64,000 bases of DNA from Aegilops tauschii subsp. strangulata (GCF_002575655.3 NC_053040.3:355506267-355570266), one strand, 5' to 3'; shown: positions 1-11,520, counted from the stretch's first letter. The notes: generated by a model not told the origin, from the letters alone. Numbers and translations are program-made.

Positions 1-289
1 GCCCCCGGGCCCAAGGTGCGCTCGGGCTTGGCTTTGAGGCGAAGCGAAAGGCCAAGGACGGAGCGCCGCAGGCCCCAAAAGCCTGCGGCCTCGGTTGACG
101 CGTGGCGGTTGATTGGACATGGGTGTCTCCGCTTCCCCACGCTGCCTTAGAATCCGCCTAGCTATGCGGCCCCTGCAAACTACACAGTTATTCCTCCGTC
201 GCCCGCGCCTTGCTTCCCCAATCTCTCTGCTTCCTCGAAACTCTGCTTCTCCTCTCCAATCTGACCTGCGCTTCGCCTGCTTCATCATC

Positions 290-3200
290 ATGGCGCCAAA
301 ACAGGCTGACAAGGGGAAGAAACCTCTGTCTTCGCCAAGTGCGCCTCCGTCCTTCGAGCCTGCGCTCGGCCATCCCCGGGTGCTCAACGACGAGGCTATG
401 GACAAGGTGTGCCCCATGCTTGCTTCCAGTTTCAACGAGTGGGGAGAGACGGTGGCTTGGTCTGCGTGTCTTTCCCGCATTGCTCGGGCAGCCACTGAGG
501 TCCCCATCTTCATAGATGCCCTTTGGGCTGGCCTGATTCCCCCCTTCTCCGCCTTCTTCAATGCGGTGCTCGAGCATTATCAGATCCACATGCTGCATCT
601 CGACCCTCAATCCGTAACCCTTCTTGCCATCTGCGCCTTTGTGTGCAAAGCCATGGCGGGCATCGCTCCTTCGGTGGCCCTCTTCCGCCATTTCTTCTCA
701 TTGCATCTGACTGACCCTCGGCACAGCTCAGGGTGTGTGAGCTTCCAGGCCGTGGCCGCGACAGCGGGCGCGGGGATCGTCTTTGAGCTTCCCCCATCCA
801 CGAGCGAGTTTCGGACACGATGGGTGTTTGTCGACGTCGGTGTGCTCAGCCCTCTACTCCATGCTCCACCAAGGCCTGCTGTTCCCAACTCCAGTTGGGG
901 CCACCAGAGGCTCGCGAGCCCCGGTCTCGTTCCTGTCTGGCTCAGGCTGAGGAGGCTGAAGGACCGTGGCGTGACTGCGCCTATGGTGGTGAAGGAGTTC
1001 GTCAAGCGCCGAGTCGCTCCACTTCAGCGCCATTCCCGCCCGATGTGGACCTTGCTCAGCAGCCAGGACCATATGAGGTTTCAGGAGGAGGGTCTTCCTC
1101 TTACGAAGCGGCAAAAGGTGCTTGCGGTCCTGACGGGTGCCCCTCTGCCGGACGACATGCCCAGGAAGAGCTGTCTGCTGTACCGCTGCGAGAACAAAGC
1201 TGAATTTGCCGCAAGCATGCCCTCCTTTGACGAGTGGGGGCTGCGCCTGATCGGCCTGGTGGGGACCCGCGAGAACCCCGTCAACGTGGTTCCCCTCCTC
1301 ACCGCCGGTGCCGAGCTCGCCCCAAGTGAGGGTGCAGGAGGGCGAGCTTCGACGGAGGCCGGTGGCCCAAGTGCTGAGGAGCACATGCCGCGTGGTGATC
1401 CTGGGGCGTCGTCCTCGAGAGGTCGCGATCCCTCCCCTGGGGTGTCGGTTACTGAGGTGACGCAGCATGCGGTTCCCGAGGTCAGAGCCCCGGAGCCTCG
1501 GGAGGTCATGGAGAGACGCCGTCCGACTGCTCACCGCAGCCGGGCACCCCTGAAGTTGTTCCTCCAAGCTCTTCCTCGGCCGCGCCCCGTGCTGGCCGCC
1601 ATGTCCAGCACTTTGGTCGGCTTTGTGTGGACTTCGAGGAGCTCCGCAAGAGGAAAGGATCCCCGAGCGGCAACAGCGTCTTCGGGCCGCTGAAGCGAAG
1701 CAAATACATCGTCGTCGACGTGTAAGTACTGCGCCTTGCGGTTCCTTGATTGCTGCTTTCCTTCCTGACGGTGGCTCTTCAGGACCCCTTTTGCCAGAGC
1801 CATTGAGCCTTCCGAGAAGAAATCCTCGCCTCCCTCGGCACCCCCATTGGCCTTGTGCACCCCGAGCCTGCATGCCGCGCCGGGAGCCGGGCCGGCCGAG
1901 GGGGTGCGCTCGCCTTCATGGAGCCTCGAATCTGTGGCTTCATTGCCCTTCCTATACGGTCTGGCTTGGAGCCTGGCGGGTGTTCCCCGGTCTCCTCCTC
2001 TGGTTATGGACAGCAGCTGGTTGGCTTTGGCCTTTGGCTCCTCCTCAAGCATCGGGCCCCGTTCAGCCAGGGCCCCTCGTGAGGTCGGGCCAGTGCCTGG
2101 TGCGGCATCAGCCCCCAGCCCCCTGCTGAGAGGGGGTGCGCCGCTTAACGCCCCGCCCACAGCCCCCACGGCGGAGGACGAGGTGGGGCGTGCTTTGGAG
2201 TTGGAACGCGGGTGGAGCGTCATTCGTCATGAGCTCTTCCAGAAGGCGATGGACGCGATGAGTCGACTCGGCAAAGAACTCTCAGGTGTCGACTCGCGCC
2301 TTGAGGCTGAAGGTCTTCGGCTGGTGGAGGAACGGCGTAAGCTGAGGGTGGACATCAACCTTAGCCGCTATCAGCGTGATCTTGATAACACGAAGGCCGA
2401 GGCGTCCCTCAAGGTTTCTCGCGAAGCATGCTCCCGAGCCTTGGAGGAGGCTCGCGAGGCTGACCGTCGTCGCGAGGCTGTGGAGAAGCGCACGTGGGAG
2501 CTCTAGGCCTGGAGTGCGTCCCTCGAGCAGTAGGTGGAGGCGCGCAGAGCCGCCCTTGCGTCGCTGAGGGGGACACCCGCCGAGGAAGAAGAGGTCCGGA
2601 AGCGCGAGGAGGCGTTGGCCCTGGAAGCCATGGAGCGCAGCCTCGAGCTCGAGCGGTTGGAGACGAGGGAACACCAAGTTGCCCAGGCAGAGGATGTTGT
2701 TGGGGATCGCGAGGCCAAGGTCCAGGAGGAAGTCGATTGCCAGGTGGCCCGGGTTCGCGCGGATCTTGAAGATCGGTACGACCTGAAGCTGAAGCTTGTA
2801 GGAACTAAGGTGGCGGGCAGGACCGCCGCTCTCAGGCCCAGGTTAGACGAGGCGGAGAGACGTGGGGAGGCCGCGGCCGCCGCCTTGGCCACGACGCAGG
2901 CGGACTTGGCCTCCGCCCGTGCCGAGCTGCTTTTGCTTCAAAAATGGGTTGATGATGCCAGGCCGTCGCGCGGCAGAACAGGGAGGAAGTGCTTCAACGG
3001 CGGACGCTGGATCGCGAGCACACCCCCATGCTTCAGGACCTCCGGAACAGGGCTAACACCGCCATGGGCTTCATCTGCGACGAGAATGCACCACCCCCCC
3101 CCCACTCAAATGACTACGCCAACCACTTGATCTTCTTCACCAACGTGGTGACACACCTGAAAGCCCGGTCTGACAGGGCTTGCCGGCTCGTGGAAGAGAG

Positions 3201-3533
3201 GAGTCGCGGTCTGCTCGAGCACGCTTTCTCCCGTGTCTTCAGCCATCTCCTGAACGCCAACCCCGACTTCGATTTCCATGCTGCCATCGCCCTCGTACCC
3301 ACGATCGTCCGGGATGACCTGGCGCGGTGGGTAGAGGGCAACGTGGACGCGTTGGTCAGGCCTTCACTTCAGAGGACGACGCGGTGGTGGTCGCCGCAGA
3401 CAGAGGCGACGTGGTCGATGATGGCGACGCCGGCGCTGGTGACGGTGGTGGCGGCGTCAACGACGGCGACAGCGACGCGAGCAGCGCGCCTGAAGACGGC
3501 GTGGAGGACGCGTCGAGCGAACTGTCTGGCTAA
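290..3533 (+). pseudogene. Antisense ORF, putative gypsy-type transposon protein (Transposase_28-like), with intron
   Basis: Lies on the strand opposite its host element, between the lost pol and the 3' LTR. Starts at ATG 290 (MAPKQADKGKKPL). The N-terminal half has the helical domain known as 'putative gypsy type transposon' (around FNEWGETVAWSACLSRI, FIDALWAGLIPPFSAFF and ALFRHFFSLHL). A GTAAGT donor at 1722 and an AG acceptor at 1781-1782 define a 61-bp intron. Splicing joins the upstream frame exactly to the open downstream frame. The C-terminal half is a long charged coiled coil (about 2180-2960) followed by an acidic tail ending in TAA at 3531-3533. Disabled by a frameshift near 1550, TAG codons at 2504 and 2531, and frameshifts near 2960 and 3350. 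Function unknown; family membership from recall. Confidence 0.7.
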
Positions 3534-4320
3534 TTCCTCGTTCCTGTATTGCTTCACCCTGTACGCAAAAACTCGGGCGTGGCCCCAAAAGATTGTGAGA
3601 GCATTTTGAGAGGGGGAGCCCCTCATGTAAACAAATCTTGATTTCTACTCCTTTATGCTGAACCGAGGGTGCGTTTTGGTTGGTCATGAGTCTGACGGCA
3701 AGTTTTGCCGCTGCGGCTTACCTTAGCTAGGGCAGGCCCTAAATCAGATTGTAAGGTCGAGAGCCGCCACGGGGCTCCTGAAGGGTCTGCCAACTCGCCC
3801 AAGTGGGCCTCGTGAGGTTCCTGCGCCGATCGGCGCGCGTGGCGCGCGTGCTGTGCCCAGCCCCGCTCGCGAGGGGCCCGCGAGGGGGAGGCGGTGAGCG
3901 TGAGCTCCAGAACAAGGCAAGCACCAGATGGAAAGAACTCACTTGAACGAGAAAATTCACCCCCCGCACGCAATGACAAAAACTCGACTTCAACTTAAAT
4001 CCAAATCCAGAAAGCAAGGCTAGAGAAGAAGAGATCCAAAGCAAATGGCCGCGTCTGGCACCTAGTCTAGTCTTCTGGTCTTCGAGTCTTCTCACCAGCG
4101 TGGAGCTAAGTGCTGCCACTAGGCATGGGAGGGAGGCCCAGGGCCTGAGGCCGGCACCCCTGAGACTCCGGGGCGTGTACAACCCCACTCATTATTACAT
4201 GAGAGTGTCACGGCCGGCGAGCTTCACAGGCACTGGGCCTTCTTCACAGGAACCAGGCTTGCTTCATATCGCCAGACGAGGGCCCCACCTTGCGCTGCCC
4301 TTGACCACCTTTGAGCCGAC
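3534..4320 (-). other. Post-pol spacer of the pol-less Tat element
   Basis: This noncoding stretch, read on the minus strand, matches the region after integrase in the plus-strand Tat element (about 24660-24930). Shared parts are GAAGAAGGCCCAG with GCCTGTGAAG, the TGACACTCTC...CGTAATAATGAG block and a G/C-rich LTR-proximal motif. No credible sense ORF was seen. Confidence 0.7.
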
Positions 4321-5292
4321 CGGCAACCTGGACGACACAAAGGGGGGAAAGGGGACGCCAGCGGTGCCCCCGGCGACCACGGGTCCTCTGCCGGGGGAAG
4401 GCTCGCCGGCACCTCCCCGGCAGAGGGCCTACCTCCGGACGTTGCCTGGCTTCGCGCGACGTGGGGAGGGGCCTTGCTCCTGGCTCCCTCCGCATGGCCC
4501 CCAGCGTGCTTCTCCCGGCGGAAGGGATGCTGCTATGCCGGGGTCGTCGACCGACGTTGTGACCTGATTCATGGTTAGCGTAAGCCTGTCCTTGAGAGAT
4601 TAGTTGTACCCTGAAGTTGTTGTTGCTGGCGCGATCGTCGCGGTTCTCTGTTGGTTCCTGGAAGGCTTCAACTTCTAGCGTCCCTTCTTCCCAATCCTCT
4701 CCGAGGAACGAGCCAGGGTCGTCCTCCGGTGCATACTCCTGGTCCATCATGCGGGGCACATAGGCTTCCGGGGCCGTCACCCCGAACACCTCGCCGTAGC
4801 GCCCCACACTCCATGTTGCCCGGCCCAGCGTGGCGTCCTGAGGGTGGTGACGCGGCATCCCACTGGGACCATGGGAGACGATGTTTGTTCCCATGCTTGA
4901 CGCGGGCGGCATGGGGGCGGTGGAGCCCCCGGCGCCGCCGGCCGTGCTGGTGTTGACGAAGCCCCCGGGCGCACCCGATGGCGCGTGGCTGCGGCGAGGC
5001 CCGCCGTGAGACCCCGTAGTGGCCTGAGAAGGAAGCTGATAGCAGAAGGCGGTGCTCCCAATGCCGCCGCATCCAGCAGCTCGGCAACGCGTTCCAGCAG
5101 TGCATCCCGGCCGCTCTCCATCAGCCAGCACCGCAGCAGCTCTCGCGCCACCGTGAGCGCTGCCCGCATGTTCGCCTGCTCCCGTCGTGAGTGCGGCGCT
5201 GTTGCTGCGGCGTGGCTTGCTACCCTTGTAGCAGCTCGCACTTGTCGTGGAGTGAGGGTGGACGACGCCTGGCCACGGTGCCCGCGCCCCAC
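4320..5292 (-). pseudogene. gag N-terminal remnant of Tat-type element
   Basis: Minus-strand reading after the PBS gives an arginine- and alanine-rich segment beginning near 5292 (TLTPRQVRAA, ELLRCWLMESGRD, LLERVAELLDAAA). It continues in a second frame through YVPRMMDQEYAPEDDPGS and EEGTLEVEAFQEPTENRDD near 4650-4780. This looks like the N-terminal leader of a gypsy Gag. At least one frameshift separates the two parts. The capsid core and zinc knuckle are absent. Around 4250-4320 the sequence passes into the post-pol spacer, so everything from mid-gag to the end of integrase has been lost. Confidence 0.55.
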
Positions 5293-5462
5293 AGCGTTGG
5301 ACGGCGCTCACGCCACCTTGAGCGCGGGTCAAGGTCTTCGTGGGCAGGTGACACCGCTCGGGCTGGCCAAGCTGCCCAGCGGTCGGAGTCTGGCCTTGGA
5401 TTGCCGGACATTGGGGCCCGGAGCATCGGTGGATCGATCGGCGAGGAAGAGGCTCCGGCGCA

Positions 5463-5480
5463 CCCCTACCTGGCGCGCCA
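5463..5480 (-). promoter_or_regulatory. Primer-binding site of the pol-less element
   Basis: Two bases after the 5' LTR end the minus strand reads TGGCGCGCCAGGTAGGGG. It starts with TGG, as expected for the complement of a tRNA CCA end. tRNA-Arg is a guess and was not verified. Confidence 0.7.
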
Positions 5481-5482
5481 AA

Positions 5483-6379
5483 TGTCGGATCTGGGGTTCC
5501 GGCAAAACCCTTAAGGTTCAACTCTGGGTGCGCGCGAAGTTCTTTCCCTCCTACCGATCCACGCCCTAGCTCGCTAAGATCTCGCGGACGAACTCGACGA
5601 ACTTGCAACACAGAAAGACACGAGATTTATACTGGTTCGGGCCACCGTTGTGGTGTAACACCCTACTCCAGTGTGTGGTGGTGGATTGCCTCTTGGGCTG
5701 ATGATGAACAGTACAAGGGGAAGAACAGCCTCCTGAGGTTGAGGTGTTCTTGTGCTTGTCGAGCTTGTGGGGGAGGGGACTCGATGAACTATCCGATCCC
5801 CTCTACTGTGGTGGCTAGTTCTACTTATATAGGCCCTAGTCCTCTCCCCAAATATTGAGCAGGAAGGGAGCCCACAACGGCGGCCAATTTGAAAGGGGAC
5901 AGCTAGTACAAGCTATCCTGACAAAAACGGTCTTCGCCTGTGAAAGGGCTCTGGTGATGACGTTGTCTTGGGTTCCACGGTGACCTCCGTCCTGCTGGCC
6001 TGCTGGTCTTGGTCTCGTTGCACCGATATGGAAACCTTTGCCTAATGCCTCGGTACTCCGCGCCTGCGCTTGCCTCCTTAGCACCAAAGAGGAAACAAGG
6101 ACGCTGCACGTGCTGGTGCCCGCCTGGTCTCGATCGTCATGGTTCACGTCACGAGAGCCTCGCGAGGTTCGCCCCGCCTTGATATCTCCGCTCCTCGCGA
6201 GGCAGCCTAGCGAGGCCGCTCCGGAGGAGGTCTTGCATCGTCCGCCTCGCGAGGCTTGGCCCCTCACGAGAGACTTGAATGCCTGGTTGATGAAGATGGG
6301 TCGTACAGGCCTTCTAGCATAGCCACGCCGTGGGCCGTAGGCAGGCAAGTCTGGGACCCCCGTTCCCAGAACACCGACA
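5483..6379 (-). repeat. 5' LTR of the pol-less Tat-type element
   Basis: An 897-bp LTR with TG...CA ends (plus-strand TGTCGG at 5483, CCGACA at 6374-6379). It is similar over its full length, in reverse orientation, to the LTR at 26700-27590. On the minus strand a TATATAAG box lies near 5826-5833. Upstream of it, the U3 holds several copies of the palindrome CCTCGCGAGG (6160-6265). Confidence 0.88.
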
Positions 6380-8086
6380 AGAATTTTATGGTTGATTCTC
6401 CAGGTTGTTGAACTATGTGGCTTAAGTCATCGGCATCTGGTGGTCGGACATAAGTTCCTTAGAAGTTATCAAGGTAAGCCTGTTCCAAGTCCTCCCAGCT
6501 GCCGATGGAATCCTTAGGCAGGCTATTTAACCAGTGTCGAGCTGGTCCTTTGAGCTTTAATGGAAGGTATTTGATGGAGTGGAGGTCATCTCCTCGAGCC
6601 ATGTGGATATGGAGAATAAAATCCTCGATCCATACTGTAGGATCGGTTGTGCCATCGTATGATTCAATGTTGACAGGCTTGAACCCCTCGGGGAATTCGT
6701 GATCCAGCACCTCGTCTGTGAAGCAGAGAGGGTGTGCGGCGCCTCTATAGCGGGCCGCATCGCGGCGGAGCTCTGATGGAGTCCGTCTACGGCATTCGGC
6801 TCGGGCGTGGTTAGGTTTGTCACGTCCGAATAGGTAGCCGTCGTCGTGCCTCGAAGCACGTCCTCGCGATCCATAGATCGATCTTGTATGTCCTGCTCTA
6901 CTGTCCAGTGTCTGCCGGAGGTCGTACGCGTGACCCCGAACTCTTTCGTCTCTATTTTTACGGGGCGGTGGGGCAGGCTGTTGTTCGTCCTGAGTTGCCG
7001 CTTTATCCCAACCGCGGGGTGGCCGGTCGGCCACCCTGTCTCGACCACGTGGTCGTCGTTCCGCATTACGCGAGGGAGGCGTGTGCTCTGGTGCTTCCTC
7101 GTCGAATTGAGGTAGCAGTCTGCGTTTCGGGTAGCTCTTGGCTGGGCGCTTGAGGCTGTATTCTTCGGCTGTCAGGACGTCAGTCCATCTGTCGAAGAGC
7201 AGGTCTTGTTCGGCTTGAAGCTGCTGCTGTTTCTTTTTCAGGCTCCCTGCAGTGGCTATGAGCTGAAGCTTAAAGCGCTCCTGCTCCAGAGGATCCTCAT
7301 GCATGATGAAGTCTTCGTTGCCGAGGCTTGTCTCCTCCTCGGAGGGTAGACGGTAACTATCGTCCTCCGAGTCAGCTTCTATGGCCTGTTCATCAGGGTT
7401 GTCTTGCCTGTTGTCATGTTCCTCCTGTTCGGATGTAGCTCCGACAGGGTCTTCGTTGTTTTCGGCGTCGCCCGGAGTACTATTTTCTCCGGTGCCAGTA
7501 TTGCTATCTTTTGAGCGATGAGGCTTAGAGCGGCGTTTGGGGCGCCGGCGCTTGGACTGCTTCTCAGAGGGTTTATTCGTGTCTGGCTCTTCTTTGTCGT
7601 CGCCAGATCCTTTAGGTGTATCAACCATGTACACGTCGTAGGAGGAGGTGGCCGTCCGGCGTCCAGTAAATGGCGGGTCTTGGCCTTGCTCCTTGTTGGC
7701 GTCGTCGTCCATATCGCCGATGTCTTCGGAGCCATAGTCAAGCACGTCGGGTTAGTCATCGACGGTGGCTATAAAGTGGTGGCGGGTGGGAAGCAAAATT
7801 CCTCATTGTCCGCCTCTAGCTCGAACCGAACATAGTTCGGCTGTGGGTCTTCCTCCAAGGGCAAGTTCTTTAAAGAGTTTAGTACGTCACCCAAAGGTGA
7901 GTGCTGGAAGATGTCTGCGGCGCTAAATTCAAAAATCGATAACCGATCCAGCTCGGTGTCCGCAGGCGCACCTGATCCGGAACGTATAGCCGGAGACGAG
8001 TCCGGAGTTCCATTGACGCGCTCGTTGCACGATGTCCAGTCCATGTGCGGCTCCAACGCCGCGGACTTTGTGGCCTTGGAGGTCAC
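6380..8086 (-). pseudogene. gag of Fatima-like gypsy element (left piece)
   Basis: Gag polyprotein of an LTR retrotransposon. The N-terminal part (8086-7769) has LDRLSIFEFSAADIFQHSPL. After a stop near 7767 the main ORF (7745-6459) holds an acidic/basic low-complexity segment, a glutamine-rich coiled coil (LKKKQQQLQAEQDLLFDRW) and the Gag capsid core (LCFTDEVLDHEFPEGFKPV, TTDPTVWIEDFILHIHMARG, LKLKGPARHWLNSLP). At 6457-6459 a TAA interrupts the reading, which then continues in frame (GTYVRPPDADDLSHIVQQPG) to the insertion at 6379. This is consistent with a CAA-to-TAA change. Zinc knuckle and pol lie left of the window. Confidence 0.82.
8082..8086 (+). repeat. Target-site duplication GTCAC (left)
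   Basis: GTCAC directly precedes the chromovirus 5' LTR and recurs directly after its 3' LTR at 21717-21721. Confidence 0.92.
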
Positions 8087-9387
8087 TGTGACACCCAAAT
8101 TTTTTTTTGGATTTTTCAAAAAAAATTATTTGACTTGAGGGAGGTGAATTAAAAATTTTCTTCAAAAGGACCCTCCCTTTCAAATATTTTTCTCAGGACA
8201 AGAGTTTTATTTGGATTCACCCAAGACTTGCTTTTGGTCTTGGAGGTCCTTGCCTTTTTATTTGAACTCAAGACAAAATACTTTTCACTTGAGAAAAATG
8301 CCTTTTGAAAATCTCTTTGAAAATGCACTATGGCTTTTGGATAAATCCTTTGCCACTTTCAACAATTCCCTCTTGCCATGGCCTTAGTGCAAATTCACTC
8401 TCCTAAACCTTCCCTCACCTTTGGATCATGATTTGCATCAAATCCAGCAAGTTGAACCTCCCCATATGATTATTTTTCCATTTAAATCATATTCAAACAA
8501 ATTTCTGTCTTCTATTCTAGCCATTGGTGATTTACATAGGAACTCCACTTTCTGTTTTTATTTTTGCCCCCAAACCTTTTTCCCTTCCTAGTCCCTTGAA
8601 CCCTCAACCAAGATCCATGAAGATCAACTGGTCTTCAGTTCAAATTTTTCAAACTACACTTGCTGCAAGTTTGGACCAGATTTGTCAAATTGGGTGAAAT
8701 TCATACAAATCCTTTTCCAAAAATTTCAAGTTAAATTAGGCAGCCTCTGGGTGCATTGAGTGGTCACCTCACCGAGTCACAGCCCCAGGAAAATTTTTTC
8801 TGCTTGCCAAATCATTCTGTCGAACACCTGCAGTGCATTGTCAATATCAAGTTCAGTTAAGTTCAGAGAACAGTTTCAGTGCACTGTCGTTTTCTTCAGA
8901 ACCTGACGTCGATCTCGCCAGTGCCGCTGTGTTGCCGTGTTCCCTGTCCCCTCCCCCTTGTCCTCTGCACCGCACGAGCGTCTGGCACCTTGCGGACGTC
9001 GGCGACGAGCAGCAGAAGGTGCGCCGCCCCGTGACCGACGCCAGCGGCGGCTTTGCGGCTGCCAGAGAGAGGCGCAGCGCCGACGGCGCCACCCAGCACC
9101 GCCCAAGCCACCGGAGCGCGCCGCGTGGCCTTCCACTCCCCCGAACGCGCTGCCACTCTCGTCGTGAACCACAGGGCGCGGAGCGCGCTCTCTGCCGCCG
9201 TCGTGCCCGTGCGGCCACCCCACCGTGGACCGGCGCCGTTACGCCAAGACCAACCGAGATTAGCGGGGGAACGACACCAGTAACTTCCACTGATGCTGCC
9301 TGGCCACTCAAACCTCCTGCCAATCCACTGCATCGCCGTAATTGCTCGCCGGAGATTCTCCGTTCACGGCCACCCCGTCGATCCGCC

Positions 9388-9397
9388 TATAAATAGA
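9388..9397 (+). promoter_or_regulatory. LTR TATA box
   Basis: TATAAATAGA in the 5' LTR, repeated at 19151-19160 in the 3' LTR. It sits about 1.3 kb into the LTR after a G/C-rich stretch and is the likely core promoter of the element's RNA. Confidence 0.75.
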
Positions 9398-11288
9398 GGG
9401 CCCGAGCTTCAACTCGAGCCCACACCACCTCTGCACTCCACGTAGAGCACGCCTAGCCACTGGAAGGGCCCCGAGGAGGTCTCCTTCCTCGTCTCCGGCC
9501 GCCGCGACCCGCCACGGGATCCAGCTCAATTCGCTCCCGTGCGTGCGCCTCTGCCTCCCATCTCTTGCCAGTAGCTTCACTATGCATCCCTCCTTCTGAC
9601 CCGCGCTTCAATTCGAAGTTTGCAGCCCTCCACCGGAGTTCTCCACCATCACCCGAGCCGCCGTCCGCCGGAGAAAGTGTCGCCGGTGACGTGGTGCTCC
9701 CCGTTGGTCGAGTCCACCACCCATCGACGCGGAAGAACACGCTGAAGCTCTTGGTACCCTCCGATCTTCCTGACTCGCCGTGGTTCGACGCCGGCGTCCA
9801 CCGCAGTCTTCGGGCGCCGGCGAGCTTTTTGAACCTCACATGTGGACCCCCCATGTCAGCCTCTGTTCTATTCTCCCTCGAACCGTTTTCTGTTGGCGCC
9901 TTCGGGCAAAATACGCTTTCCCTCTTTAGCTAGCGCATTTCTTTCCGAAGCGTTTTCTGGTTTCTCAGTTTAAACCCTGGAACTTTTCTGTTTCATTACA
10001 AATGAGTCCCTGGACAGAAACCTTTATAACTTTTAAATGAAAAGTGATTTTTGAGTGATTCTTTTTCTGACAGTCTTAAAATTTTGTCTAGTTTTTTATG
10101 AGATTTATTTGGAAACATTTTGGAGAAATTTTTATCCACGCGTTGGTTTTCATGTTAGTGCCCGTTTCCGTTATTGCCGTAGGTTCCGGAAGAGGTGACG
10201 AAGCCGCGAACTTCGCCGAGCTAGACTCCGACTTCTCCGAACCAGGCAAGCATGTTTGAACCTTTGATATGACAGGTGTTTTGCATGTTTGCGTGAAAGT
10301 TTGTGCGTGGCATATGAGTATCGGTGAGTTCCCCGTTGCTTGTGAGGCAACTACCCGCATGTTCCAAAGTTGCGATGATCTCTGGTGAGAGATGGCCTAA
10401 TCATGTGGTGACATGAAGGGCAGCAAGGTGGTACTGTTGTAGCATACCAGCCTTGCGTCATCCGACAAATCCCGACGTTAACGTGGACGGAGCCACGTTA
10501 TCGTTCTTTTCCCTTCCATGCTACCACATGTTTCTTTTGCCAGGATGCGGTTTAGTAAGTTGGTAACCTCTTTCCGTGTACACACCAAACAGAGGGGCCG
10601 GGATGATGGTACCTTGGCCCAGGATTAAAGCCAGTCATCCGGTCAGGGGCCATGGGTGTTTCCGGTTGGGACCGAGAGGGGGGGCACCCCCTTAGAGCAC
10701 GCGTATAGAAATTTGATCCCATGCTACGCGAGGTTGTAGCCTCCCCGTCTCAGGGTTTTTCTTGAACGTTGCCGAGGGTGATCCCTGGCTTCAGAAGATT
10801 GAAAGGGTGTGTACTGGTTAGACGTGTTTCTTCCAAAACACCGTAAACGGAACTAGTCCCTGTGACTACTGAAATCCGTTGGCCGTGGTTAAGTACAAAC
10901 TCTGCAGAGTCAAATTCTTCCAAGTCATCATATCCATGATCAAGTAGTGTAATCAGTATATCCATATCTATCCGCGTGGAAAACTTGTCCCCGGTGAACA
11001 AGCTCAAGTGGTAAACCCAGTTTAATTATTATTTCTGTGGATGGACTAACCTTATATTTGTCTCGTACTTGTAATATTTTATACTCTCGAGCTACTGAAT
11101 TATTGAGCTACAATATAAGCCCTTTATGTGACGTCGCTTAGACGTCCGACTATGGCGTGTTTTTTGTTTCTTACTTTAAATATAAGCCCTTTATGTGATG
11201 TCGCTCAGACGTCCGACTGTGGCACGCATTGCCTTTATTTTCTGTTATAAGCCCTTTATGTGGTGTCGCCTTGACGCCCGACTGCGGC

Positions 11289-11520
11289 ATTATTATTCTT
11301 GCAGTTTCCTCTCAAGGAGTCATTCAGACACTCGTTTGGCACCAGTATTATTATCCTTGCAGTTTCCTCTCGAGGAGTCATTCAGACACTCGTTTGGCAC
11401 CAGTATTATTATCCTTGCAGTTTCCTCTCGAGGAGTCATTCAGACCCTCGTTTGGCACCAGTATTACTATTCTTGCAGTTTCCTCTCGAGGAGTCATTCA
11501 GACCCTCGTTTGGCACCCAG
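11289..11520 (+). repeat. Four 58-bp tandem repeats in the 5' LTR
   Basis: Units start at 11289, 11347, 11405 and 11463. Each contains CTTGCAGTTTCCTCTCGAGG (or CTCAAGG) and ends in TTTGGCACCAGT. The 3' LTR has only three units (20961, 21019, 21077). Upstream lie three looser repeats of TATAAGCCCTTTATGTG(A/G) with TCGC and CGTCCGACT. Confidence 0.9.

Larger units (their letters stand above)
1..6379 (-). mobile_element. Tat-type gypsy element lacking pol (3' LTR outside window)
   Basis: Minus-strand LTR retrotransposon. Reading leftward from 6379 it has a 5' LTR (5483-6379), a primer-binding site, a gag remnant, then directly the post-pol spacer (about 3540-4320) and an antisense ORF (290-3533). 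Bases 1-140 match the reverse complement of about 26560-26697 in the related plus-strand element, including the polypurine tract. The 3' LTR should therefore begin about four bases left of base 1. No protease, RT, RNase H or integrase is present. The element lies in the gag of a minus-strand Fatima-like element. The expected 5-bp target duplication on this side is AGAAT at 6380-6384. The structure is seen directly. The Tat assignment rests on similarity to the 22.6-27.6 kb element. Confidence 0.8.

Noticed and set aside
854..1873. Long minus-strand ORF (339 codons)
   Set aside because: Shadow of the G/C-rich antisense gene on the plus strand; composition is Arg/Gly/Pro-rich with no domain.
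4244..5611. 455-codon minus-strand ORF taken as one protein
   Set aside because: It starts in the LTR and crosses the PBS; only parts of it follow the gag reading, with a frame change, so it was not called as a single CDS.
10750..11007. 85-codon ORF present in both chromovirus LTRs (also 20422-20679)
   Set aside because: Conserved only because the LTRs are young copies of each other; antisense, no domain.
11289..11520. Possible CRISPR-like array
   Set aside because: Head-to-tail 58-bp minisatellite without spacers, inside a plant LTR.
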